Source of the DNA: JBOGEN01 sp050743265
GTDB taxonomy: Bacteria > Actinomycetota > Actinomycetes > JBOGEN01
Direction: 5' to 3'
DNA length: 47,855 nucleotides
NCBI GenBank assembly: GCA_050743265.1
Contig: JBOGEN010000220.1
Coordinates: 1 to 47,855, forward strand
Of the stretch, positions 31,670 through 38,600 are shown piece by piece. Below the pieces are notes generated by a model. The model did not search any database and was not told the origin of the DNA. It saw only the letters and a list, made by a program, of their open reading frames with translations. Position 1 is the first letter of the stretch; each line of letters begins with the position of its first letter. Both the position numbers and the translations under genes were made by a program.

Positions 31670-33427
31670 GTGTCCGGTCCCGACGAGAACACCCCGCAGT
31701 CTGCGCAGCAGGCCGACGAGCTCGCCGCCCAGGTCGCCTTCCTCGAGGAGGAGGTCGGCGTACTGCGCCGCCGGTTGGCGGAGTCGCCACGCCACACCCG
31801 CGCGGCCGACGACCGCCTCGCCGACGTGCAGGCGAGACTCGCGAGTGTCACCGCGCAGAACGAACGGCTCGTGGCCACGCTCAAGGAGGCGCGCGAGCAG
31901 ATCCTCACCCTCAAGGAAGAGGTCGACAGGCTCGCCCAGCCGCCCGCCGGCTTCGGCGTGTTCATCGAGGCGAACGACGACGACACCGTCGACCTGTTCA
32001 CGGGGGGACGCAAGCTCCGCGTGTCGGTGAGCCCGTCGGTGGACGCGCACGCGCTGCGCCCCGGCCAGGAGGTCATGCTCAACGAGGCGCTCAACGTCGT
32101 CTCGGCGATGGAGTACGAGAGCATCGGCGACGTCGTCATGCTCAAGGAGCTGCTCCAGGACGGCGAGCGCGCCCTCGTCATCGGGCACACCGACGAGGAG
32201 CGCGTCGTCCGGCTCGCCGAGACGCTGCGCGACCAGCCGCTGCGCGCGGGGGACTCGTTGCTGCTGGAGGCCCGCTCCGGGTACGTGTACGAGCGCATCC
32301 CCAAGTCCGAGGTCGAAGAGCTCGTCCTCGAAGAGGTCCCCGACATCGACTACAACGACATCGGCGGGCTCGCCGGCCAGATCGACCAGATCCGCGACGC
32401 GGTCGAGCTGCCGTACCTGCACGCGGACCTGTTCCGTGAGCACGAGCTGCGCGCGCCCAAGGGCGTCCTGCTGTACGGCCCGCCCGGGTGCGGCAAGACC
32501 CTCATCGCCATGGCGGTGGCCAACTCGCTGGCGAAGAAGGTCGCCGAGATGACCGGCCGCGCCGAGGGCAAGAGCTACTTCCTCAACATCAAGGGCCCCG
32601 AGCTGCTCAACAAGTACGTCGGCGAGACCGAGCGGCACATCCGCCTGGTGTTCCAGCGCGCCCGGGAGAAGGCCAGCGAGGGCACGCCGGTCATCGTGTT
32701 CTTCGACGAGATGGACTCGCTGTTCCGTACCCGTGGGTCGGGCGTGTCCTCCGACGTGGAGAACACGATCGTGCCGCAGCTGCTGTCCGAGATCGACGGT
32801 GTCGAGGGGCTCGAGAACGTCATCGTCATCGGCGCGTCCAACCGCGAGGACATGATCGACCCCGCGATCCTGCGCCCCGGCCGGCTCGACGTGAAGATCA
32901 AGATCGAGCGACCGGACGCCGAGGCGGCCCGCGACATCTTCTCGAAGTACATCACCCAGACCCTGCCGCTCCACGGCGACGACCTCGCCGAGAACGGCGG
33001 CTCGCCTGCCGGCACGGTCGCGGCGATGATCCAGCGCACCGTCGAGCGGATGTACACCGAGGCGGAGGACAACCGGTTCCTCGAGGTCACCTACGCCAAC
33101 GGCGACAAGGAGATCCTCTACTTCAAGGACTTCAACTCTGGCGCGATGATCCAGAACATCGTCGACCGGGCGAAGAAGATGGCGATCAAGGACTTCCTCG
33201 ACGCCGGACAGAAGGGCCTGCGCGTCTCGCATCTCATGGCCGCGTGCGTCGACGAGTTCAAGGAGAACGAGGACCTGCCCAACACGACCAACCCCGACGA
33301 CTGGGCCCGCATCTCCGGCAAGAAGGGCGAGCGGATCGTCTACATCCGCACGCTGATCTCCGGCAAGGAGGGCACCGAGGCCGGCCGGTCGATCGACACG
33401 GTCGCCAACACGGGCCAGTACCTCTAA
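31670..33427 (+). CDS. arc: Proteasomal ATPase ARC/Mpa
   Basis: The 585-residue hexameric AAA+ unfoldase feeds pupylated proteins into the 20S proteasome. The N-terminal coiled coil (about residues 14-90) binds Pup. Tandem OB domains (about 95-215) form the entry ring. The AAA module has Walker A GPPGCGKT (270-277), Walker B VIVFFDEMDS (341-350), sensor IGASNRED, and LRPGRLDVKI with the arginine finger. The C-terminal Gln-Tyr-Leu is the tail that docks on the alpha ring and opens its gate. GTG 31670 follows a strong ribosome site and the residues match known ARC starts. The last three codons recur in a short direct repeat just after the stop. Confidence 0.98.
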   Translation: MSGPDENTPQSAQQADELAAQVAFLEEEVGVLRRRLAESPRHTRAADDRLADVQARLASVTAQNERLVATLKEAREQILTLKEEVDRLAQPPAGFGVFIEANDDDTVDLFTGGRKLRVSVSPSVDAHALRPGQEVMLNEALNVVSAMEYESIGDVVMLKELLQDGERALVIGHTDEERVVRLAETLRDQPLRAGDSLLLEARSGYVYERIPKSEVEELVLEEVPDIDYNDIGGLAGQIDQIRDAVELPYLHADLFREHELRAPKGVLLYGPPGCGKTLIAMAVANSLAKKVAEMTGRAEGKSYFLNIKGPELLNKYVGETERHIRLVFQRAREKASEGTPVIVFFDEMDSLFRTRGSGVSSDVENTIVPQLLSEIDGVEGLENVIVIGASNREDMIDPAILRPGRLDVKIKIERPDAEAARDIFSKYITQTLPLHGDDLAENGGSPAGTVAAMIQRTVERMYTEAEDNRFLEVTYANGDKEILYFKDFNSGAMIQNIVDRAKKMAIKDFLDAGQKGLRVSHLMAACVDEFKENEDLPNTTNPDDWARISGKKGERIVYIRTLISGKEGTEAGRSIDTVANTGQYL

Positions 33428-33444
33428 GAACACCGCAGTACCTC
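33416..33444 (+). repeat. 9-bp direct repeat at the 3' end of arc
   Basis: CAGTACCTC, which encodes the terminal Gln-Tyr-Leu of ARC (33416-33424), occurs again at 33436-33444, 12 nt after the first copy ends and in another frame. Confidence 0.7.
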
Positions 33445-33494
33445 GAGGACGCCCGGGTTCCCGCGGCGAGGCGGCAGAGCAGCCTGCGGCCCCG

Positions 33495-33500
33495 TAGGCT
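33495..33500 (+). promoter_or_regulatory. -10 box TAGGCT of dop, leaderless arrangement
   Basis: TAGGCT ends 6 nt before ATG 33507 and no ribosome site is present. Confidence 0.55.
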
Positions 33501-33506
33501 CGTCAC

Positions 33507-35018
33507 ATGAGCGTCTGGCGTGTCATGGGCACCGAGACCGAGTACGGCATCGCCGTACCCGGTCAGCCGACGGCGAACGCGATGCTGAGCTCGTCCCAGG
33601 TGGTGAATGCGTACCTGCCCGCCACGGTGCGCAACCGCCGCGCCCGCTGGGACTTCGAGGAGGAGAACCCGCTGCGCGACGCCCGCGGGTTCGACCTCTC
33701 GCGCGAGGCTTCCGACCCCACCCAGCTCACCGACGAGGACCTCGGCCTCGCCAACGTCATCCTCACCAACGGCGCGCGCTTGTACGTCGACCACGCCCAC
33801 CCGGAGTACTCCGGCCCCGAGTGCACGAACCCGCGCGACGCCGTGCTGTGGGACAAGGCGGGGGAGCGGGTGATGGCCGAGGCCGCCCGCCGCGCCGCCG
33901 TCGCCCCCGCCGGGCAGCCCATCCAGCTCTACAAGAACAACACCGACAACAAGGGTGCGTCGTACGGCTGCCACGAGAACTACCTCATGCAGCGGGCGAC
34001 CGCTTTCGCCGACATCGTCAAGCACCTCACGCCGTTCTTCGTCTCGCGCCAGGTCGTCTGCGGCGCCGGGCGTGTCGGCCGCGGCCAGGACGGACGCGGC
34101 GAGGGCTTCCAGATCAGCCAGCGCGCGGACTTCTTCGAGGTCGAGGTCGGGCTCGAGACCACCCTCAAGCGCCCGATCATCAACACGCGCGACGAGCCGC
34201 ACGCGGACCCGGACCGCTACCGCCGGCTCCACGTCATCATCGGCGACGCGAACCTGTCCGAGACGGCCGCGTACCTCAAGCTGGGCACCACCGCCCTGGT
34301 GCTGTCGATGATCGAGGACCACTTCCTCTCCGTCGACCTCACTGTCGACTCGCCCGTCTCGGCGATGCACGCGGTGTCGCACGACCCCTCCCTGTCCCAC
34401 CTCGTCACGCTCGCGTCCGGACGCCGGCTCACGGCGGTGCAGCTGCAGATGGAGTACCTCGAGCAGGCACGCAAGTACGTCGAGGACCGCTTCGGCACCG
34501 ACGCCGACGAGATGACCCGCGACGTTCTCGACCGCTGGGAGTCCGTGCTCACCCGTCTCGAGGACGACCCGATGACGCTCTCCTCCGAGCTGGACTGGGT
34601 GGCCAAGCTCGGCCTGCTCGAGCAGTACCGAGACCGCGACGGCCTCGCCTGGACGTCCCCGCGGCTGCAGCTCATCGACCTGCAGTACTCCGACATCCGC
34701 GACGACAAGGGCCTCTACAACCGGCTCGCCGCCCGGGGGCGCGTCACGCGCATGCTGGACGAGGACACCGTCGCCTGGGCGGTGGCCCACCCCCCGGAGG
34801 ACACGCGCGCCTACTTCCGCGGTCGCTGCCTGGAGAAGTACTCCGACGACGTCGCGGCCGCGTCCTGGGACTCGGTCATCTTCGACCTCCCCGGCCGGGA
34901 GTCCCTCCAGCGCGTCCCCACGATGGAGCCGCTGCGCGGCACCAAGGCCCACGTGGGGGACCTCCTGGACCGCTGCGACACCGCGGCGGACCTGCTGCGC
35001 AGCCTCACCGGCGGCTGA
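33507..35018 (+). CDS. dop: Pup depupylase/deamidase Dop
   Basis: Dop removes Pup from substrates, and in other species also deamidates Pup-Gln. The 503-residue protein is of the carboxylate-amine ligase fold. It opens WRVMGTETEYGIAVPG with the metal/ATP glutamates. The extra Dop-loop (about residues 40-80, RARWDFEEENPLRDARGF) absent from PafA is present. RLYVDHAHPEYSGPEC holds catalytic Asp95. LYKNNTDNKGASYGCHENYLM and RPIINTRDEPHADPDRYRRLHVIIGDANLSE follow. The loop and the 50-residue excess over PafA separate it from the ligase. Because Pup here already ends in Glu, only the depupylase function seems needed. The gene is leaderless by position. It lies between arc and pup as in mycobacteria. 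Confidence 0.97.
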   Translation: MSVWRVMGTETEYGIAVPGQPTANAMLSSSQVVNAYLPATVRNRRARWDFEEENPLRDARGFDLSREASDPTQLTDEDLGLANVILTNGARLYVDHAHPEYSGPECTNPRDAVLWDKAGERVMAEAARRAAVAPAGQPIQLYKNNTDNKGASYGCHENYLMQRATAFADIVKHLTPFFVSRQVVCGAGRVGRGQDGRGEGFQISQRADFFEVEVGLETTLKRPIINTRDEPHADPDRYRRLHVIIGDANLSETAAYLKLGTTALVLSMIEDHFLSVDLTVDSPVSAMHAVSHDPSLSHLVTLASGRRLTAVQLQMEYLEQARKYVEDRFGTDADEMTRDVLDRWESVLTRLEDDPMTLSSELDWVAKLGLLEQYRDRDGLAWTSPRLQLIDLQYSDIRDDKGLYNRLAARGRVTRMLDEDTVAWAVAHPPEDTRAYFRGRCLEKYSDDVAAASWDSVIFDLPGRESLQRVPTMEPLRGTKAHVGDLLDRCDTAADLLRSLTGG

Positions 35019-35066
35019 GTCCCCACCAGAGGGCCCGACGACACCTCGGATGACCCCGGCGATATG

Positions 35067-35072
35067 TAGGGT
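35067..35072 (+). promoter_or_regulatory. -10 box TAGGGT of the pup operon
   Basis: TAGGGT would give a leader of about 25 nt with the site ACGGAGGG (35093-35100) before ATG 35105. Unlike dop and pafA, pup therefore has a real ribosome site. Confidence 0.5.
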
Positions 35073-35104
35073 CGTCGCACACGCTCACGCGTACGGAGGG
35101 TGCG

Positions 35105-35314
35105 ATGCCGACGAAGGACGGCGGGGGCCAGCAGAAGGCCACCCGAGCCCGCCAGGAGGCCGAGGAGGCCGAGGCGGCGACCCAGGACGACGTCAAGGAG
35201 CGCCAGGAGAAGATCGACGAGGACGTGGACGCGATCCTCGACGAGATCGACGAGGTGCTCGAGGAGAATGCCGAGGAATTCGTAAAATCGTTCGTACAGA
35301 AAGGGGGAGAATAG
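35105..35314 (+). CDS. pup: Prokaryotic ubiquitin-like protein Pup
   Basis: This 69-residue, Glu/Asp-rich, largely disordered modifier ends KSFVQKGGE. The terminal Gly-Gly-Glu allows direct ligation to substrate lysines by PafA without deamidation. The middle (DDVKERQEKIDEDVDAILDEIDEVLEENAEEF) is the ARC-binding helix. Codon use is uniform GC-rich up to about residue 55. The last dozen codons switch to GAA, GTA, AAA, AAA and GGA, while earlier Lys codons are all AAG. The Gly-Gly-Glu codons also serve as the GGGGGAG ribosome site for the next gene, which starts 4 bp after the stop. Confidence 0.97.
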   Translation: MPTKDGGGQQKATRARQEAEEAEAATQDDVKERQEKIDEDVDAILDEIDEVLEENAEEFVKSFVQKGGE

Positions 35315-35318
35315 AGCA

Positions 35319-35957
35319 ATGCCCGACAAGCATTGTCGGGATTGCGGGCAAACAAAGCCTGGGGACGAGTTCTGGAAAAGGAAATCGTCCCCGGATGGTC
35401 TCGCCCTGTATTGCCGGGACTGTTTCTCTCGGCGCAACCGAGAAGCCTACGAGGGCAGGGCGCAGAAGAATCCTGGGGCGGCTCTGCGGACCTACCGCTC
35501 TTGTCCGAGTGCGGAGCCCGGGATGAAGTACTGCCTGTCCTGCCAACGTGAGTTACCCGTCGAGGACTTCGTACGCAACCGCGCGGCGCGCGACGGTGTG
35601 GGCACGTACTGCCGCCCGTGCAGTAACGACATGGGGCGCGAGAGCAGAGAGCGCGTCCACGGCGGCAGTCGGCATTACCACCTCAAGCGCCGCTACGGCC
35701 TCTCGGCGGCAGAGGTGGAGGAAATGGTCAAGGGCCAGCTCGGGGCCTGCCCGGTCTGTCTGCGATCCGGACCCGTCCAGGTCGACCACGATCATGCGAC
35801 CGGCCGAGTACGCGCAGTACTGTGCTTCAACTGCAACGGCGGTCTGGGGCAGTTCCGGGACGAGCCGGACACTCTGCGCCGGGCGGCCTCGTACCTGGAA
35901 GGAGAGGTGTGGCGACCCATTCCGATGGCGCCGGGCGTCTTCCGGCTGCCTTCCTGA
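35319..35957 (+). CDS. Endonuclease VII-like zinc protein inside the pup-prcBA operon
   Basis: The 212-residue protein has two tandem zinc knuckles of identical spacing (Cys6-Cys9...Cys32-Cys35 and Cys72-Cys75...Cys98-Cys101). A C-terminal domain like T4 endonuclease VII follows: CPVC (144, 147), VDHDHATG (156-162) and CFNCN (169-173). These match the zinc cysteines, catalytic Asp-His and the Asn of that family, so a nuclease of the HNH/beta-beta-alpha-metal class acting on branched or nicked DNA is likely. It has no evident link to proteolysis. It starts 4 bp after pup and its last 49 nt overlap prcB, so it is embedded in the operon. The 5' part is much poorer in GC (63 of 120 bases over 35281-35400) than its neighbours. 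I recall similar genes in some other actinobacterial proteasome loci. Confidence 0.85.
   Translation: MPDKHCRDCGQTKPGDEFWKRKSSPDGLALYCRDCFSRRNREAYEGRAQKNPGAALRTYRSCPSAEPGMKYCLSCQRELPVEDFVRNRAARDGVGTYCRPCSNDMGRESRERVHGGSRHYHLKRRYGLSAAEVEEMVKGQLGACPVCLRSGPVQVDHDHATGRVRAVLCFNCNGGLGQFRDEPDTLRRAASYLEGEVWRPIPMAPGVFRLPS
35322..35340 (+). promoter_or_regulatory. Perfect hairpin directly after the endonuclease start codon
   Basis: CCCGACAA-gca-TTGTCGGG forms an 8-bp stem with a 3-nt loop, beginning at the second codon of the endonuclease-like gene. It could slow initiation or cut transcription between pup and prcBA. Confidence 0.65.
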
Positions 35958-36790
35958 CAGCGGGAACGTCCTCGTTCACCGAGTTCCTGGGCAGTCACGC
36001 GCCCGACCTGCTGCCGGGGCGGCGCCGGCCTCCCGCGACCCCGGTGACCGTGGAGGCGCCGCACGGCACCACCATCGTCGCCACGACGTTCCCCGGGGGC
36101 GTCGTCATGGCGGGCGACCGTCGGGCCACGATGGGCAACATCATCGCCCAGCGGGACATCGAGAAGGTCTTTCACGCCGACGACTACTCCTGCGTGGGCA
36201 TCGCCGGGGCGGCGGGCATCGCCGTCGAGCTCGTCCGCCTCTTCCAGGTCGAGCTCGAGCACTACGAGAAGATCGAGGGCACCACGCTCTCACTCGAGGG
36301 CAAGGCCAACCGGCTCGCGACCATGATCCGTGGCAACCTCGGTATGGCCATGCAGGGTCTCGCGGTCGTCCCGCTGTTCGCGGGCTTCGACCTGGAGACC
36401 GCCCAGGGCCGCATCTTCAGCTACGACATTACCGGCGGCCGGTACGAGGAGCACGCGTTCCACTCGGTCGGCTCCGGGTCGCTGTTCGCCCGTGGCTCGC
36501 TCAAGAAGCTCTACCGCGAGGACTTCTCCGCCGACGACGCGGTCATCGCCACCATCCAGGCGCTCTACGACGCCGCGGACGACGACTCGGCCACCGGCGG
36601 CCCGGACCTGACGCGCCGCATCTACCCGGTGGTCGCGATGGTCTCCGCCGACGGGTTCCGCCGCCTGGACGAGTCCGACATCGGCCACCTCGTCGAGGCG
36701 ATGGTGGAGGACCGGATGACCTCGCCGGACGGCCCGAACGCGCCGCTGCCTCCGCGCGGCGAGCGCTCGACCGGAACCCCGGCCACGTGA
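35909..36790 (+). CDS. prcB: 20S proteasome beta subunit PrcB
   Basis: The 293-residue precursor has a 53-residue propeptide ending EAPHG, then catalytic Thr54 (TTIVATTFPGGVVMAGDRRATMGN), which becomes the N-terminal nucleophile after self-cleavage. The family segments IAGAAGIAVELVRLFQVELEHYEKIEG, GNLGMAMQGLAVVPLFAG and YDAADDDSATGGPDL match mycobacterial PrcB closely. It forms the inner rings of the proteasome. The start is GTG 35909 with AAGGAGAG just upstream; that site is itself coding sequence of the endonuclease-like gene (Glu-Gly-Glu codons). The two genes overlap by 49 nt, so translation is coupled. prcA follows after 19 bp. Confidence 0.97.
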   Translation: MATHSDGAGRLPAAFLTAGTSSFTEFLGSHAPDLLPGRRRPPATPVTVEAPHGTTIVATTFPGGVVMAGDRRATMGNIIAQRDIEKVFHADDYSCVGIAGAAGIAVELVRLFQVELEHYEKIEGTTLSLEGKANRLATMIRGNLGMAMQGLAVVPLFAGFDLETAQGRIFSYDITGGRYEEHAFHSVGSGSLFARGSLKKLYREDFSADDAVIATIQALYDAADDDSATGGPDLTRRIYPVVAMVSADGFRRLDESDIGHLVEAMVEDRMTSPDGPNAPLPPRGERSTGTPAT

Positions 36791-36809
36791 GCGAGCGGAG
36801 GACCCCCAG

Positions 36810-37604
36810 GTGACCGTGCCCTTCTACGTCTCGCCCGAGCAGGTCGTCAAGGACAAGGCCGACTACGCGCGCAAGGGCATCGCGCGCGGCCGGTCCGTCG
36901 TGGTCGTGCAGTACGAGCACGGCATCCTGCTCGTCGCGGAGAACCCGTCCCGTGTCCTGCACAAGATCAGCGAGATCTACGACAGGGTCGCGTTCGCCGC
37001 GGTCGGCAAGTACAACGAGTTCGAGAACCTGCGCGTCGCCGGCGTACGCCTGGCCGACCTGCGCGGCTACTCCTACGACCGCAACGACGTCACCGGACTC
37101 GGGCTGGCGAACTTCTACGCGCAGACCCTCGGCACCATCTTCACCGAGACGAACAAGCCGTACGAGGTCGAGGTCGTGGTCGCGGAGGTGGGCGACGAGC
37201 CGGACACCGACCAGCTGTACCGGCTGACCTACGACGGGTCCGTGGCCGACGAGCACGGCTTCGTCGCGATGGGTGGCTCGGCCGAGCAGATTTCGACGGC
37301 AGTCCGCGAGCAGTACCACGACGGGATGCCCCTCACCGAGGCCGTCGACCTCGCGGTGGGTGCACTCGGGCAGGACGGGGGGGAGCCGCGCCGGCTCGCG
37401 CCGTCCCAGCTCGAGGTCGCGGTGCTCGACCGCACCCGTCCGCGGCGCAAGTTCCGCCGGCTCGCCGCCGCGCACCTGGGCACGCTGTTGGATCAGGGTG
37501 ACGAGAGCAGCCCCGCGGCTCCCGCAGACCCGTCGGCCCCGGACGACGCAGACGGCGGCGGTGGCGCGTCGGACGGCCCGCCGTCCCAGGGTGCGGGCGC
37601 CTGA
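36810..37604 (+). CDS. prcA: 20S proteasome alpha subunit PrcA
   Basis: The 264-residue subunit forms the outer, gating rings. It starts VTVPFYVSPEQVVKDKADYARKGIARG. It contains VLFVAENPSR-like LLVAENPSRVLHKISEIYDRVAFAAVGKYNEFENL, YSYDRNDVTG, LANFYAQTLGTIFTE and LEVAVLDRTRPRRKFRRL. It lacks a catalytic Thr, as expected for alpha. The N-terminal octapeptide is the gate that the ARC tail opens. The C-terminal 40 residues are disordered, Asp/Gly/Ser rich, longer than needed for the fold. GTG 36810 follows a modest GGAGGACCCCCAG region. The stop lies in a 16-bp tandem duplication. Confidence 0.97.
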   Translation: MTVPFYVSPEQVVKDKADYARKGIARGRSVVVVQYEHGILLVAENPSRVLHKISEIYDRVAFAAVGKYNEFENLRVAGVRLADLRGYSYDRNDVTGLGLANFYAQTLGTIFTETNKPYEVEVVVAEVGDEPDTDQLYRLTYDGSVADEHGFVAMGGSAEQISTAVREQYHDGMPLTEAVDLAVGALGQDGGEPRRLAPSQLEVAVLDRTRPRRKFRRLAAAHLGTLLDQGDESSPAAPADPSAPDDADGGGGASDGPPSQGAGA

Positions 37605-37643
37605 GTCGGCCGGCGCTTGAGTCGGCCGGCGCCTGGTCAGCGG
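37596..37643. repeat. 16-bp tandem repeat across the prcA stop
   Basis: GGCGCCTGAGTCGGCC (37596-37611) is repeated with one change at 37612-37627, and its first half again at 37628. The first unit contains the prcA stop and the second repeats the TGA. The third partial unit reaches the stop of the convergent M14 gene at 37637-37639. Confidence 0.85.
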
Positions 37644-38440
37644 GCCCCGACGGCCCGCAGGATCGCCCGACCCTTCGCCTGGCGCCAGTGCGTCCCGGGG
37701 GCCCTGCCGAACTCGACAGTGGTGGCCGCGCCCGGGTGGTGGGCGTCGAACCAGCCGGTCAGCGTCCCCCGGCACACGCCCGTGCAGCTGAAGCGGCGCG
37801 CAGGCAGCCCTGTCTCGCGGACGAGGCGGCGCATCAGACCGCGGTCCTTCACACCGTCGGTGTCGACGCCGTACAGGGGCTGGTGCAGGCTCACGACGTG
37901 GCGCGGGTCCACGTCGTTCAGGAACCTCACCACCGCCCGGGTCTCGGGCTCGCTCGACGGTCGTGCCCCGCCGTAGGTCACCGAGCCCCGTGACGAGCGC
38001 TGCCAGCGGTGGCCGTAGTTCCGGTTGAAATCCACGCCCCGTGCGTTCCTGCGGGAGCGGTGGGCCGCGCCGTCGGGGTTCATCGTCGGCACGATCCACA
38101 GGTCCACGTCCCTGCTGACGGCGAGCCCGGTGAGGTAGCGGGCCGTCGGGCGCACCGCGCGCTCGTTGCCGTGCATCTGACCCAGGACGACGACGGTCCG
38201 GCGCGCGGTGGGCGACCCCTTGCGGTACGCGTAGATGGGGCGGTCCTGCACCGACCGCCCGACAAGCCGCCTCTCGTGGACGGTCGCGGTGCTGCTCGAC
38301 GCGGTCGAGGCGCCCTCGGCGTCCGACGCGGCCACCGGCGAGGACACCAGAGCGAGGGCGGCCACGGCGAGCAGGACCACACACGCGTGCGCCGGCCGGT
38401 GGGAGGGGAGGGCATGTGCCTCCTTTCCCGCTGCGGGCAC
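37637..38440 (-). CDS. Secreted M14 zinc carboxypeptidase, possibly frameshifted in its signal peptide
   Basis: The M14 catalytic set is complete: HGNE in VLGQMHGNERAV (zinc His and Glu), NPDGAAHRSRRNARGVDFNRNYG (substrate Arg and Asn-Arg), SLHQPLYGVD (third zinc His) and TTVEFG (catalytic Glu). The small size and HGNE form resemble murein-peptide amidase MpaA and gamma-D-glutamyl-diamino acid peptidases, so a role in cell-wall peptide trimming outside the cell is likely. A hydrophobic signal VVLLAVAALALVSSPVAA precedes the domain. As read, the frame starts at GTG 38440 (267 residues) or GTG 38530, neither with a ribosome site. A strong AAAGGAGG-ATG at 38415 is two bases out of frame; see findings. 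It lies between prcA and pafA on the opposite strand. Confidence 0.8.
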   Translation of the reverse strand: MPAAGKEAHALPSHRPAHACVVLLAVAALALVSSPVAASDAEGASTASSSTATVHERRLVGRSVQDRPIYAYRKGSPTARRTVVVLGQMHGNERAVRPTARYLTGLAVSRDVDLWIVPTMNPDGAAHRSRRNARGVDFNRNYGHRWQRSSRGSVTYGGARPSSEPETRAVVRFLNDVDPRHVVSLHQPLYGVDTDGVKDRGLMRRLVRETGLPARRFSCTGVCRGTLTGWFDAHHPGAATTVEFGRAPGTHWRQAKGRAILRAVGAR

Positions 38441-38588
38441 GGAACGGTCGGGGCCCGGGTGAGTCCCGTCGTCCACGACGTCGACCGGTGCGAGGACGAC
38501 CTGGATCGCCCGTCCGGGTGGGGTGGGCACCCGCCGTGAGGTCCGGCGTGCCGTTCTCGTCTCCCGGTCGCGGCGGTCCCCGAGGGCC

Positions 38589-38594
38589 TACCCT
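38589..38594 (+). promoter_or_regulatory. -10 box TACCCT of pafA, leaderless arrangement
   Basis: TACCCT ends 6 nt before ATG 38601 with no ribosome site. Confidence 0.55.
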
Positions 38595-38600
38595 TGCCGC

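Noticed and set aside
35105..35314. Pup needing deamidation by Dop
   Set aside because: The encoded C-terminus is already Gly-Gly-Glu, so deamidation is unnecessary here; this is known for several other actinobacteria.
38080..38415. Separate small gene from the strong ATG at 38415
   Set aside because: After about 12 residues the frame becomes shadow sequence against the M14 peptidase. A frameshift within the peptidase signal peptide explains it better.
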